Origin: Paraphysomonas bandaiensis
Taxonomy: Eukaryota; Chrysophyceae
Reading direction: 5' to 3'
DNA: 64,000 bases
Assembly: GCA_965644295.1 (NCBI GenBank)
Contig: CBFFRP010000377.1
Span: forward strand, 186,001 to 250,000
Shown here: positions 20,801 through 33,465 of the stretch, piece after piece
How the letters are laid out: every line of letters starts with the position of its first letter
How positions within the stretch are numbered: the first letter of the stretch is position 1
Position numbers and translations under genes: made by a program
The notes under the pieces: generated by a model
Told to the model about the DNA's origin: nothing
The model's input: only the letters and a program-made list of their open reading frames with translations
Databases searched by the model: none

Positions 20801-22548
20801 GTACGGCGGAAACGGCTACAGCGTAGGTTGGCGAACGCATCGGTGTTAGGAGAAATAAATATGGTTGAGGTGCCAGATGCATGCACTGTTAACTTTAAAT
20901 ATGCAGAGTTTCAACATGATGACTTTAAGATACCAGACTCCTATGCTGAAGCGGAGAGATCTCCACAGTACATGAAGTGGCGAGAAGCTCGAAAGGTGGA
21001 GAAGACCTCACTACTGAAGAGACGTGTCTTAAAGATTGTGCGGACTCCACGGGGAGTGAAGTTGGTGCGAGCAAAGTATGTTCACACGGTGAAGAGAGAC
21101 CTTCTGGGGAATGTAGTCAAGTATAAGGCGCGGCTGGTTGCATTAGGGAATCTACAAGAAAAAACGGAGGAGGAGCAGTCCACGTTTGCTCCAGTGGTCA
21201 AAGGAATAACCATTCGACTGGTCCTCGCGATTGCGTTTATGTTCCATATATGCATGTACATCAGTTGGATGTATCATCAGCGTTTTGTTATGCCGATCTT
21301 GAAGAGGATGTTTATATGGCACCTCCACCTGATGAAGAGTTGCCAGCGGGGTGGTGTTTTCAATTGATCAAGGCCTTATATGGTTTGCGGTCATCACCGA
21401 GGCAGTGGAACAAGCATATTGACAAGTTTATCAAATCGTTACATTTTACTGCTTGCATTTTAGATACATGCTTGTATATGCGATGGAGTAATGGTCAATT
21501 GCACTTATTGCTGATATATGTTGATGATATTATCATTGCATCTGCTGATCTCACCTACTTAGAAAGTGTTAAACGTAGGTTCTGCGAAACGTTTGAAATG
21601 CACGATCTGGGTGTGTGCAAACGGTTTCTGAATATCAGAATCACGAGAGGAGAGGACTGGTACATGTTAGATCAATCGGAATATGCCAAGAATATTGTAA
21701 AGAAATTCGATTCGTTTATGGGGAAGAGCAGTAAGAATAAGGAGACTCCACTACCTACCAATGTTCAGGATTTGTTGGCAGAGCAACGTGAGCTGACGGA
21801 GGAGCAGAAGCAGTGGGTCGAATCATTTCCGTATAGAGGAATTATTGGAGCGGTGTTGCATTTGGCGATTCACACTAGACCTGATCTGGCTTACGCTGTG
21901 GGGTTATTGGCTCGATTTAGTACTTCTCCAACATATGCGACTTGCAGATTAGCTATTCATTTGTTGAAATATTTACGTGGTACAGTTGATAAGGGAATCA
22001 GATTCAGTGGGAGTGAGTTTGATTTACATGTATTCAGTGATTCAGACTGGGCTGGTGATAGGATGACTAGGCGGTCCACAACGGGATACATCGTGCTTTT
22101 ATGTGCGGGCGCTTTGGCCTGGCAGTCCAAGCTTCAGACCACAGTTGCGACTTCGAGCATGGAATCTGAGTATATGGCGGAGTATGCGGCTTTGCAAGAA
22201 CTGGTGTGGCTTCGGGGGGTGTTCAAGGAGCTCGGACTCTTGGTAGCGAAGCCGACTCCATTCTTTATGGATAGTAAGAGTGCAAAGGATCTTTCAGAGA
22301 ATCCAGTGTATCATAAGAGGTCGAAGCATATTGACATCAAGTATCACTGGATAAGAGAACATGTTAATGGCAAATTTCCTACAGCAAAGTTGATTCATGT
22401 ATCTACGGATGATATGGCGGCCGATATTTTTACAAAGGCGTTGTCCACGAAGATCTTCAGCCGTCATGAGAAAACGATTACCGGGGTTAAGAGGAGTGTG
22501 TCTAACAGTGTGGAGGAGCAGCAGAAGAAACGACCCCGAAGAGGTTAA
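17789..22548 (+). pseudogene. Gag-Pol of copia element 2, frameshifted in reverse transcriptase
   Basis: The first frame runs 17789-21364 (1,192 residues). Two Cys/His knuckles lie at about 265-283 (irregular) and 306-319 (regular CCHC). A protease-like site follows at 395 with DTCCSS where D-T-G is usual. The GAG-pre-integrase region leads into an integrase core with D599, D664 and E700. The start of reverse transcriptase closes this frame. The rest of reverse transcriptase (YVDDI near 21517), RNase H and a basic tail (KKRPRRG) continue in another frame from about 21250 to 22548. The break falls in an ATATATGCATGT stretch around 21247-21258; a 1-2 base indel explains it. Because the LTRs are identical, the lesion is young or was inherited from a trans-complemented parent. 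Confidence 0.93.
17806..17813 (+). other. Primer-binding site of element 2
   Basis: TGGTAGCG directly after the 5' LTR is complementary to the CGCTACCA 3' end of initiator-Met-type tRNA, as in yeast Ty1. It lies within gag codons 6-8. Confidence 0.8.
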
Positions 22549-22720
22549 AGGTGTGTTTTAGTGGGTGAAAATCCTACATAACTGTATATCTAGTTGACTG
22601 CTAGATATATATGTATCTTTAAAAGATTTCACATCTGTTTTTACCTATATGGGACTAGATAGTCATAGCATTATCAGATTATTGTGATCACTGTTGTTTT
22701 ATCTCACTGCATTCTACATT

Positions 22721-22729
22721 GAGTGGGAG
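22721..22729 (+). other. Polypurine tract of element 2
   Basis: GAGTGGGAG abuts the 3' LTR, the expected site and composition for plus-strand priming. Confidence 0.8.
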
Positions 22730-23023
22730 TATTAGAATATGGATCTTATTCTAGTATATTCAGTATGTCACTTCAAGACAATGTACGAGAATACAGTGAA
22801 ATATAGTGATGTACAAATGCTGTGATGATGTTGAGAAACTGAAATAGTTTGATCGTTCAAGATATGTTCAGTAACGAGAGGTTCGCATATGTAGGATATT
22901 ATGCAGGGATTATAATGAGTTAGTGTTGGTTATCACAACTTCGTGTAAACGATATTAATAAATCTATCTAGTCTTACGACAAATTCTCTCTGTGATCTAG
23001 TGTAAAATGAGCGTTTCTCAATA
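22730..23023 (+). repeat. 3' LTR of element 2
   Basis: 294 bp; ends CTCAATA and is followed by the second ATGTT at 23024-23028. Confidence 0.95.
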
Positions 23024-23194
23024 ATGTTCGGTACAAATATATGAACCGATTTCCATGTGTTCTATTGGTATAGGGTACAGTGTGCAGTAAATGCTACGCT
23101 CTGCACCTATTAGAGTTCAGTTAAAACATAAAAAGTTATGCACAAAAATCATATTTCTCTACCAGTAGTTATTGTTGGAAGAGTCAGAAGTAAA

Positions 23195-23492
23195 ATGTAG
23201 CAAAAGTATTTAACTCTGATATTCTACTATATTTGGCGCTATGAGAGCCGCTTATGCGTAACCGCAAGGAGCATCAAGGTGCAACCACTATTGTTGCAAA
23301 CGCAATAAGCAAGCAGAGCGTTGATATACCTGGCATCTACTGACTTCAAGACTTTTGAGTCCTTAAAGTGAACAGCCCGGATGCTTGGCTTCGCTCAGTA
23401 GGCAGTAGGCAGCCCAATACCCCGGATGCCTGCTTATTCGTCAAGGTCCAAAGACGTCTACACAAGCGACACCTCTTCCTAGTGTCCCTTAT
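23195..23492 (-). repeat. SINE-like repeat copy E2 (5'-truncated)
   Basis: On the minus strand it reads as the 3' two thirds of the repeat family found at 37658, 44968 and 59734: the GTAGACGTCTTTGG block, GGCATCCGGGGTATTGGGCTGCC, GTCAGTAGATGCCAGGTATATC and the dinucleotide-poor tail. Boundaries are approximate. The CCCTCAAC head is missing. Confidence 0.7.
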
Positions 23493-23847
23493 ATATTGAA
23501 AGTCTTATTATTTAGCAATAGGCGTTAAAAAGTTGTACCAATGTAGTGGCTAGTTGAATGCTAGACATACTAGTTAGACCTCTACCCATAACTAATCAGC
23601 ACAAATTCTATTATCCTACTATTTAGAGCTACAGAAGCTGCTTGTGCGTCGCCGCTCGCCGCAAGCACCAAGGTGCGGCCACTTCCGTTCTTAACATTGT
23701 GTCCCTTATATATTATATACCACACAAGCATTATCTCACGTTATCTTCTGACTATATATGCGGCTCACGTTAGTTACCCGGAAAAATATCTTCGACACTC
23801 ATCCCCCAGAACACTACGAAAATGTGCGAGTCCGACTTTGTTGAGGG
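23493..23847 (-). repeat. SINE-like repeat copy E1 (internally deleted)
   Basis: Reading on the minus strand, it starts CCCTCAACAAAGTCGGACT (23847 leftwards) and ends AAGACTTTCAATAT (23493). About 100 bp of the centre, including the CATCCGGG block, is absent. It abuts copy E2 head-to-tail. Confidence 0.8.
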
Positions 23848-24339
23848 TATTGTTCACTCATTATATTCGTGCGTCTGAATGTACTCTTTAGTCTAGCACA
23901 TTATTATTAAAAGGTCAGACATATATCACACATTGGTTGGCTTTCTATAGGTATAGATATACCTACATTCCTACAGATTCGTTATGAAGTAAACCTTATA
24001 GTGTCTATTAGGAACCTGTTTAGTATGTACCTGTTACCTATAGGTAATTGGTACCTAATATGGCCCACCGATATATCAGTGTTCATTCCACATGCTAATA
24101 CTGATCGATTCAAATGTGTATTGAGTAAAATAGCACAGAAGTAACCTGCTTGCATATAGTTCTTATTACAATCCACTAGCAATAAATCCCAATTTGATTA
24201 TACGAGCTAGATACCTAATATTCCGCAGCAAGTATGAGGTGTGGCTCAAACTTCAAAGTCACCATTTACGAATTATTTTCTCAGCAGACATCATACATTT
24301 ACAATATTTCGTCATCACAATGTATGCCAGTGTGTTAAG
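23848..24339. other. AT-rich spacer
   Basis: About 490 bp containing short runs based on TACCTATAGGTA around 23950-24060. No gene seen. It ends at the stop codon of the PLP enzyme gene. Confidence 0.5.
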
Positions 24340-25772
24340 CTATAGCGTTGTAGCAGATGCAAATAAAGACTGACTCAAGTCATCGATGAGGTCTCCGGGA
24401 TCCTCTAACCCCACAGATATACGTAACAGATTGGGAGGTGATACGGGGTACGCCCCTTCCACTGATCTCCTTGATGTAAAAATAAAAAATACTGCATATA
24501 CAAATAATTCACACAGACCTATGTTCTATCAGACTCTCTGTACCACCAAGACTTGTCGCTCTCTTAAAGAGTTGAACGTTTCGTACAACCTAATAATAAT
24601 AACAGTATCGACAAAACGTGAGACCTACTAGTGGCAGAAAAACGTTATGCTATTCGCAAACCTTTAGCGCCTCCATGCTTCCATTGCTGGTCTCACAAGC
24701 AGGTCGAACCAATAAAGAGAGCATGCCACCATAACCCCGCATTTGCTTCGTCGCTAGATCATGCTGTGGGTGAGAAGGAAGACCAGGATAGTGTACCAAC
24801 TCTACACAAGGGTGTGAATTCATAGCGGCTGCAACGGCAGAGGCGCCTGCGCAGTGCTGCCTCATACGCACCGGTAGCGTTCTCACTCCTCTCATGGCCA
24901 TCCAGCTGTCCCACGCGGAAAGGACCCCCCCTCCCAGCTGGTGCGTGAGACGGAGTCGTGGAAGCAAAGTTGATGCTGCAGGAGTGTCACCTGCGGTTAG
25001 TACGCCTCCAAGTACATCAGAGTGCCCAGCAACATATTTGGTAAGTGAATGCATTACAACATCTGCTCCCAGACACAGTGGATTCAAAAGGTAAGGCGAC
25101 GCCCAAGTTGAATCAACTGCAACAACGACTCGGTCACATAGCGCATTCCTTGCCATACTAACCAAGGATGCAATATCTGACACCTTACACTGTGGGTTAG
25201 AAGGGGTCTCCAGCCACAACAGCACCGGCCTCGTATTATCCAACTCAGCAGTATATTCGAGTCTTTTCTTCACAAGGTTGTGATTAGTCATATCTAACTT
25301 TTCCATTGTCATACCCCACTGACTCAGCAAATCTTTGGCGACTAGATAAACCTGCAGGTAGAATAAACACAATACATGATCGTTTGTATACTTTTACCCC
25401 GTGATATAAGTCGTCAGGTAGTAGGACATGACACTTTGGCATTGCCAACATGAGCGCGGTTGCAGCCTGCATACCGCTTGAGAAAGCAAGAGACTCTTTT
25501 CCGAACTCTAACTCCGTGAATATCTTTTCGAACATACATCGAGTGGGATTTCCGAGTCTCGAATAATTAAATCCGCGAGAGAATTCGCCATTAATGTCTC
25601 TTTCAAAAGTAGTTGATAAATCTATAGGGGGGCTTATAGCTCCTGTCGCGGGATTGCTGTCGCAAGACACATACGCAGTGTCCGTTCCTCTGCCATGCAA
25701 CGACAGCCTCCTCGAATACTGTACAGGGAGAGACCATTTCAATGTCGAAGAAATCGATCGAATGCTATTCAT
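24340..25772 (-). CDS. Cys/Met-metabolism PLP enzyme (cystathionine gamma-synthase/lyase family)
   Basis: A PLP-dependent transsulfuration-type enzyme, 421 residues, from exons 25772-25398, 25351-24662, 24589-24519 and 24469-24340 (introns 46, 72 and 49 nt). Family marks: SPPIDLSTTFERD, YSRLGNPTR, FSSGMQAATA (PLP phosphate region), DDLYHG, LWLETPSNP, VDSTWASP, then SLTKYVAGHSDVLGG containing the Schiff-base Lys. The end is SLGGTESLIEHR and PNLLRISVGLEDPGDLIDDL, the standard C-terminal signature. About 45 residues precede the core, with Arg and Ser and few acids (MNSIRSISSTLKWSLPVQYSRR), possibly an organelle-targeting peptide. Synthase, beta-lyase and gamma-lyase cannot be told apart by eye. 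The gene is head-to-head with Dicer (367 bp between start codons). Confidence 0.9.
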
Positions 25773-26139
25773 ACTCTTTGCACAGACTCTGTGATACTAT
25801 GCTACACCCACCAGGCTATGTGCGATTGTTGTGTGCGTATGACATATTTGGTGTTTGCATATGCCTGCTCTTGTAGAGACGATATCCGATAAAGTAACCA
25901 ATGAATATTATAAATTCGCCCTTACACGTATATCATTGGTTAATATATGAACCTGTTTTTTTCAACATGTTTTGTCCAAAGACTGGATATTTTTGACACT
26001 ACACAGCACAGCGAACACAGCACTACTGTGTGACATTCACTTCATTCCACCATACACATAAAGAAGTGCACAGAGCACTCACTCACTTCACTTCACCATA
26101 CAACAAACTACTACAGCACTTCACCCCTACGAGAGATAC
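25773..26139. promoter_or_regulatory. Divergent promoter region, PLP enzyme / Dicer
   Basis: 367 bp between two start codons. The Dicer side is a purine-poor CACTTCAC-type repeat region (26020-26130), probably 5' UTR. No defined factor site is claimed. Confidence 0.4.
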
Positions 26140-29100
26140 ATGGCGTCTACTGATCACCTTTCTGTGCGCTCATATCAGCTAGAGATACTTAACGCTGCTC
26201 TACAGGGTAATACGCTCGCTTTCCTCCCCACAGGTAGACCTGTATGCCTGTCGCTGTATGTGCTGCACATGTGTCCACTTTTGATAACTGATATTCACTA
26301 GGAGCTGGCAAGACATTAATATCTGTGTTGTTGATAAAGCACCACATCGAGATAGTCCGCAAGCGTGTGTTAGAGGGACAGCCAAAGAAATGTATTGCCT
26401 TTCTCGCGCCAACTAAAGTATTAGTAGCACAACAGTTCAGATATATTACAGGAAACTGTGATGCTGTGGTACGCTCGTACACTGGTGACACTACATCAGA
26501 GGGTGACGTACTTGTAGACAAATGGTGTGCGCATACTTGGACCAGCGAACTTAGAGCAGTTGACGTAATGGTAATGACCTCTGAAATATTGCGAAATATA
26601 TTGGAAAGAAAGTTTTTATCAGTAACAGACTTTGAACTTATAGTTCTGGTATATTATTTTCTCATCTCTTTAATTCATCTAAGATGGGCAACCGCAGGAT
26701 GAATGCCACCACGCTAATGGAAGTAGTCCAATGGCAGTGGTATGTGACATCGTTAGAGAAACTGTGGAAACCAAACCTCGAATTTTTGGTATGACGGCGT
26801 CGCCACTGCAGTGTAAAAAGGGTAATATATATTGGAAGATCCATGCCTTGGAACAAACAACTGGATGTCGTCTGGTGGCTCCAATGGAAACTGATGAACT
26901 GAGAAAGTATGCGCCTCGTCCTCGATTCTCCATTCTCGTCCACCCGCGGTCATTATGGGCTGACAAGGACTTCAAAATCTATCCGTGGCAAGAGAAACAG
27001 TACGTAGACCCAGTCGCCGCACCTACACTCTGTTTACAGCATTGTTACTTGCGGACAAGACACGGGGCCTGGATTGAGGAAATTAGGGTACTACTGCACA
27101 CACTGCAAGAAAGAGCGGGAAATGTACCACAACTGGCGGGGATTCGATTACTACTTGAGAAGACCAAAAATAAACATCTATCAGCCTGTATATTGGGTGA
27201 CATGCAACAGTTAATAGGGCAAATAATAAAAGTAGTAGAAGATGGTGGGGTGTTATGCGGGCTACATGCGCTTGTGGTCGCTCTAGGATCATCTGAAAAA
27301 GAAGAGAGTCTGCGGTGGAGACAGGACAATGCATCTGAAGAAAAAAAGTACAGTCGAAGGTCGCAAAGGAGTAACAATATGGCACCGAGGACTACGACAT
27401 ATATTGACTGGGATCGGTTTCAGAACATGGCCAATGATATCCTTGCTGGCCCATTTTCCGTACGACAAGAACACAGTGTGCTGTGCGATACTTCCGCTCT
27501 GATGTTATTCTCTCTCCTTGATGTATTTGCCTCACTAGCGCTCAGTATGGGACCACATAGATGCAGGGCGGCTGCTTCTCGATTGTCCAAATCGAATGAC
27601 GGGGGATGGCATTCCGTTGTGACGAGGATTCTTGAAAACTCTGTAGAGTCTGGGTCTGGGTCACCTTCTCTGCTTACATTTACTGTTGGCTCTCTAGGAG
27701 TCGTGAGCTCACCCCTGTTGTCACCTTTTGATTTCGAGAGTCTTGTAAAGAGTGGGTTTGCAGAAATGTCAAATAAAATTGGAGAAGCAGCACACACCCT
27801 TCTTGTCGCCATGACAGTCCATGACTTGATTTGTACGACGTTGTCTATAGATGGCGGAAATGAAAGTATTTTGGACTACAATCTTCAATTACCTCCCGAG
27901 TCTTATCAATCCATTAACTTGGCGACGGCGAGGTCTCTACAGTTGCCTTCATCGCAAAGTTTTTGTGAGTTGCAGGCGTTTACCAAGCTAGAAGGACCTC
28001 ATCTTATTACGCCCAAGGTCAGTACGTGCTTCAGAGATATAGTTTCTCGTGGCGAAAGTCGCTTAGTTCGAGATCTAGTGAAAATTAGCGTGGGCAATGA
28101 TACGGATAGGAATTCTATGTACAATGACTCAAGCGGTGGTATAAATGGAAATCGTGCCCACAATGTTGACTATGATGAATGGGCTGCAATAGTTTTTTGT
28201 CGTATGAGATTATCTGCGGTGACGCTCAGTAATCTGCTCCAGCGCACTTTAGATGCTGTGAAGCAGTGTGTGATAGAAAACGAAAACCAGGAATGTAGTC
28301 CAAATGTATACTCATCTTTAATTAGGCCTGGTCATATTATTGGTGGATGTCATGCGAAATATCTAAACAACCGTTTATGGGAATTCAAAACAGGTTTATT
28401 CAACGTTCTGTTTGCAACGGATATGGCGGAAGAAGGGCTAGATATGCGTTCTTGCCAAAGAATTATTAATTTTGATCCACCATCGACTGTGAAGAGCTAT
28501 GTCCAACGGCGTGGGCGAGCTCGAGCAAGTAATTCTGTCATGATTACGCTCGTGTCGGATGACGAGGACGGTATAAAAGTTATGGATGGCACACAAGATA
28601 TTATCTTCCAGGAAGCTGAGATGGATAACTATGATATCAACCATAGACAACCCGAGAATATGAGGCCGGGAGAGAGCTGTGTAACTGGTGTGGAACTCCG
28701 GTCCCAATATGAACTGTGTGACACCCAATATGTTGTCGAACACTCTGGTGCTCGTGCTGATGTCAATAATTCGACGCAACTGCTATTTCAATATTGTCAG
28801 CAAATACCTCATGACAAATATTTTTTCCCGGATCCTATCTTTTGGATAGCGACACAAAAGGCGTATCAATTTGATAGTGATGAGGCTGTCTGCGAACCTA
28901 CTTCCATGACAGTATATCGCTGCTCTGTTCTGCTGCCTAATAGTGTGCCCGCTGGAATACGGTGCGCTATCGGTCCACCCGCTCGAACGAAGTCGCTTGC
29001 AAAGAGTCTTGTTTCACTTATTTGTCTCCGCAATCTTCATAGATATGGCGAGCTAGATCACTGGCTATTAGCATCAAATTCGTTTACATCTGCGCATCGT

Positions 29101-31770
29101 CGACAAACCAATTGCGATATTGCCGAGAGCGGTGAGAAAAGTTCTAGTACTAGCGGTAACGGGCGAAGCGGTAATGTTCCCAAGAAATATATTGAAAATA
29201 ATCCTGATACTATTACCACTGTGAATATTAAAATGGTTCCTGATTGCGTCACCCCTAAAAATTCCGGGGCGAGTTTGCCGAAATTGTTGTACATGTATCG
29301 TTTTATCGCCAAGTGTGATAACTGTGTTCATGAGTCATATATCAATAGCTGTGCATTATGTTCAAGGCATTTGCATGCAATGAATGCTTTTGGTGTTGCA
29401 TTTTTACGAGAGCTTCCTTCTGAGGTAGCGGCAGAGACCATGAACTTATATGTACGAGGGGTACAAGTGAATATATCACTAGTTTCTCTTGGTAGCAAAG
29501 TAGTTACTTTACCTGAGTTGGATGCAATGCAGCGATTTCACAGAGCTGTACTATGCTGGGAGGTTGATGAGAATGAGTCCGATACGAAGTCTTCGTTGGA
29601 GTCTATCATAGGAAGCCGTTGGTGTTCAAATAGCAATAAAGCATGGTACATGTTGTTTCCAGTGGGAGAAAAATTAATCAATATGGCAAGTAATGCATCT
29701 AGTTCTTCAGAATATGTCCAATCAACAGACAGTACCATTCCTGGCTGGTCGAGACTCGCAGAATATTCGATATCAGCAGAAACGCTTACCAAAAATTTAG
29801 TACGTCACCACGAGAGGATTTGTGAAACTGAGTGTAGTGGTGATCATCCACGCAAGGGCTCACCTGAGGAATATCTAGCGGGTGATGCAGTGTGTTATGA
29901 GTCCCTGACCAATGTTTTGTTCAGTCGTGGTTACAACAGAATCTACATCGGTATAAATGACCCACATGAGCTGAAATCACTGTGTGATGTAATGAAATCA
30001 ACGACAGCTGGTTCTAAATGCATGCCGGTGACTTTCAAAGAACACTACCTTTCAAAGAACAGGATTTCTCCTTCTGAGGTTGCTAGGATAGAAAGTGATC
30101 CATCGCATCGACTCGTACATGCGGCATCAGTGTCTGGTCGTCTCTCGCTTGTTCAAGTTTTAGATAAAGTGGTCACTGAAAATATTATTGACCAAGAGCA
30201 TTCGCATGTTTCAATTCAACATCTCTTGCCGGAACAGTGTGTAGTTCTTGGTGACGCTCTATGGTTTTTGGTCGGACAAGTAGCCCCGTCTATGATGTGG
30301 AGAGTCATGTCGTTGTTGCTGGCATTAGAGGCAAGGGATCACATTATGGCAACCCTGCCACTGCCGGTACCGTTGCACATCATTCAGTCAGCGGTCGATA
30401 TGGATTATCCCAAGGAATCTACTTGTGCATGTGAGAACTATAGAAACGTAAGGCTTCCATCACCTAAGCTTGTACTTGAAGCTCTTACTCCTAGAATGAC
30501 CAAAGAGGTTCTAGACAGCGAAAGATTGGAATTTTTTGGTGATTGCATCTTAAAATATATATCTACTTGGGCTGTATATAATATATTTCCGGGGAAGCAC
30601 GAGGGCCATCTCACTAGAGCGAGAATGAAAATTATATCCAATGAGTATCTGACAATGTGTGCTAGAGCTTCCGGTATGGTCCAGTATATGCGCGCTCATG
30701 CCTTGTCAAATGGAAAGCAGGAACTCCGCTTTTGTCCACCTGGGCGGTGTCAAAGCTTTAGGAATACGAAATCGGTTTGGAATCTTGATATAACCAAACC
30801 TCGAGATAGTGTTAAAGAACAGAGTAAGGGGGATACCGATGAATTCATGTTGTCACAGCACGCTCCCGTTGATGTCAAGGCTAAAAAGATAGCTGATGTT
30901 ATGGAGGCCCTTTTGGGCTGTTTTTACGAAGCAGGAGGTGAAAACTTGACCGTTGCTCTTATCCGCGCCTTTGGCTTATGGCCTCAGACGAATATATATA
31001 CCAGGGAGGATACAATTACCGATTGTGTCACCTCCGTTTGCAGCAATCGTGACGAGGAGCTTGTTATCCCTGAGGGGTATCCCGAGCAGCTGGAGCGCAT
31101 AGCGCGAGGCTCCATCGAACAGTCAAAGTTTCCCCCTGCAAACACGCCATATTCTAATATGGCTACGAGGAGAAGTTATCTATGTGCTACAGCTATCGAC
31201 ATCATTCACTCAAAAATTGGATATAGGTTTACAAACTTTTCTTTAATGGACCAGGCACTCACTCACTGCTCCGTTCTCCATAAGGCCTCCAACCAGCGCC
31301 TTGAGTTTTTAGGGGACGCAATTCTGGATTTCGCAGTTGTTTGTGTACTTTACTCATCTCTCCCCAGGGCGTCACAGGGACAGCTTTCTAGTATCAAGAG
31401 CAAGTTGCTATGCAATCGCAATTTAGCCTTGATTGGTCTCGATATCGATCTCTATCAAAGTATGACAGTGATGTCATCAGCCTTAATTCAACAGTTTGGT
31501 GATATGCAGGAGTGGAAGTTACGTAAAGCCGATGTCGTTGCGAATGAAAACCATGAATACGAAAAACTTAGAGATAAATTTGCATGTATGGGCGGCGGGA
31601 AGGTGCTCGCTGATGCTATGGAAGCACTTGTAGGGGCAGTCTTTATTGACAGTCAGTGCTCCATTCAAGCTGTTCGTGATGTTGTGAAGCACACGAAGAT
31701 AATTCCTGAATCATTTTTTACCGATCCGTACTCTATTCTAGACCCTACCAGCAGTAATACAACTAACTAA
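26140..31770 (+). CDS. Dicer-like ribonuclease III
   Basis: Cuts double-stranded RNA into small RNAs. Exons 26140-26233, 26302-26648 and 26698-31770 (introns 68 and 49 nt) give 1,837 residues. Domains in order: DExD/H helicase with PTGAGKT (split by intron 1), DECHH (right after intron 2) and MTASPL; a long low-conservation insert; helicase C with ATDMAEEGLDM and YVQRRGRARA (near 750); and the Dicer dimerisation fold (LLFQYCQQIPHDKYF). A weak platform/PAZ region lies at about 1130-1300 (FKEHYLSKNRI). RNase IIIa follows with ERLEFFGDCILK (from about 1420) and IADVMEALLGCFY, then RNase IIIb with QRLEFLGDAILD (near 1680) and LADAMEALVGAVF. All catalytic acidic positions look kept. No C-terminal dsRNA-binding domain is present before the stop. 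A possible extra 3' intron (GTAATACAACTAAC...GACAG at 31756-31791) could add about 20 residues. Confidence 0.93.
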
Positions 31771-33090
31771 GTGGTCGATTCACTGACAGGGCAGGTCGAT
31801 CATGGCGTTGCAGATGACGTATTGTTAGAAGACATTTTGTTTAGAGGTATTCTTTCCTTTTAATGTAAATGTGTAAGTAAAGTAGTGATATTTTCGCACC
31901 TTTCGGCATTACTCACTTGTTAAGTTTTTCTATACAGTAGTGCAATATGAAAAACGATCTCGATTTATGATTACTTATACGGGATACTGAGTATAAAAGT
32001 GAGGGAGCTCGTAATGCAAGATATATATTAACCACGTTTCCATTTTATGTATATATAAGAGATTACGTATTATTAGTCACCATCAAGTTGGTCAATCCCA
32101 CATGTTGAGTGTCGCTTAAAGGCTGCAGTTTAAGGTTTCTGGCTTATAGCTGCTGATGAAAAATACAGTAGATAGTAGTTAAATGCCGTAAAATATGAAT
32201 TGAATACAATTTCACATATTAATCACATAACCTCTTGTGAACATCAGTTCTCGTGTGTTGACCAACCCCACATTCATATATATCTCTTGTATAAACATAT
32301 ACATTAAATTTTCCTTTCACTACCTACTGGTGCACACTATAAATTGATTCACTTCAATTGCACAATACATATCATGTCATACGTTAGCAGAGCCAGATAA
32401 GAATATATTGGATTGCAATAATATAATATTGCAATATAAATATATAACAATTATTTATTTTTTCTTGCCACAATAGCATATTTATCATTATTACTGTACT
32501 TTTTAGCATAATTTGGCTTTGCAATATATATTTATATATATCATATATAATATTGTTCATGCTAGTGTGTGTCTTTGAAAATATATTTGATTTATTATAA
32601 ATTACTCTTCATAATCACATAACTTGTCCATTATTTTATAACATACATCGTACAATTCTGTTAATTATTAATTACCAGCAACGAAGAACACTATTTATAC
32701 ATCATGTTCGATATTAGAGTTCATAAACTCTCTCTGTCAACAAGCTATTCACCAAAATATTGTAAACTTCAAACTGTTAAAAGTGTGCTACCTACCTCAT
32801 ACAACTAAAGACTGATAAATTAAATTTTTCTTATGATCATGTATGTTGTGTAAAAACTGTCAATAAATGGAAGATTGCATATATCCACCCATTTCGGTCA
32901 AAAAACCAAAAAATAATCATTCGATTTCAAATTATTCGATCGTCTTGTCTTTCATATTTACTGCACATAAGTTGTCGGAATTACTTCCTCGAAGCAAAAA
33001 GCTAGAAGAAGTTTTCTCTTTCTTGACAGCTTATGGTTCCTACATTGCATATATATCGTCAATGTAGGGTGTTATGAATATGCTCGTTAG
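31771..33090. other. Long AT-rich intergenic stretch
   Basis: About 1.3 kb, very AT-rich, with many TATATA and AATATTA runs. The plus-strand open stretch at 32867-33067 has AT-driven composition and no motif. Nothing convincing seen. Confidence 0.6.
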
Positions 33091-33465
33091 CTATGAAGTA
33101 TGTATTTTCCAAGTACTGTAGTTTCCAGTACAAACATTGTGCATCGTTTGTTCAGCAGAGCCAAGATTATCATGACACACTTGCGACAAGAAATAACCCC
33201 ACGACGCCTCGAACTGCTGCTGTTCCTTTGCTTCAACAAGCACTTGTGAACAGCAGTGCAACAGGTCATCGATGATATACTGTCCTATTTTATCATGACG
33301 AGAACGAGGACAACTATGGCAAAGCAAAGAGTTGGAATACAGAATACTTAGAGTACTAGTCGCTAGTTGCTGCATTGTTATTGGGTTTTCATCATAATAT
33401 TTAATCCACTCTAGTATTGAGTTGGATACTACCGATCGAGCAACTGTTTTCTTCTTAGCGCCCAA
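33091..33465 (-). CDS. Small hypothetical protein, 124 residues
   Basis: Starts MGAKKKTVARSV and continues with a helix-rich, balanced composition (ILEWIKYYDENPITMQQLATSTLS; CSQVLVEAKEQQQFEASWGYFLSQV). This looks more like protein than the AT-rich surroundings do. There are six cysteines and no signal peptide or membrane segment. No family recognised. The last residues may be read-through past a splice donor. It lies downstream of, and on the same strand as, the small Arg/Ser gene. Confidence 0.4.
   Translation of the reverse strand: MGAKKKTVARSVVSNSILEWIKYYDENPITMQQLATSTLSILYSNSLLCHSCPRSRHDKIGQYIIDDLLHCCSQVLVEAKEQQQFEASWGYFLSQVCHDNLGSAEQTMHNVCTGNYSTWKIHTS

Larger units (their letters stand above)
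17512..23023 (+). mobile_element. Ty1/copia LTR retrotransposon, element 2 (recent, one frameshift)
   Basis: A 5,512-bp element with 294-bp LTRs (17512-17805, 22730-23023) that I read as identical, and a clean 5-bp ATGTT target duplication. LTR ends are TATTAG...CTCAATA. The gag start codon (17789) lies inside the 5' LTR, and the primer-binding site TGGTAGCG lies inside gag immediately after the LTR. GAGTGGGAG before the 3' LTR is the polypurine tract. It sits between the convergent DBP5 and PLP-enzyme genes. Same general type as element 3. Confidence 0.95.
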
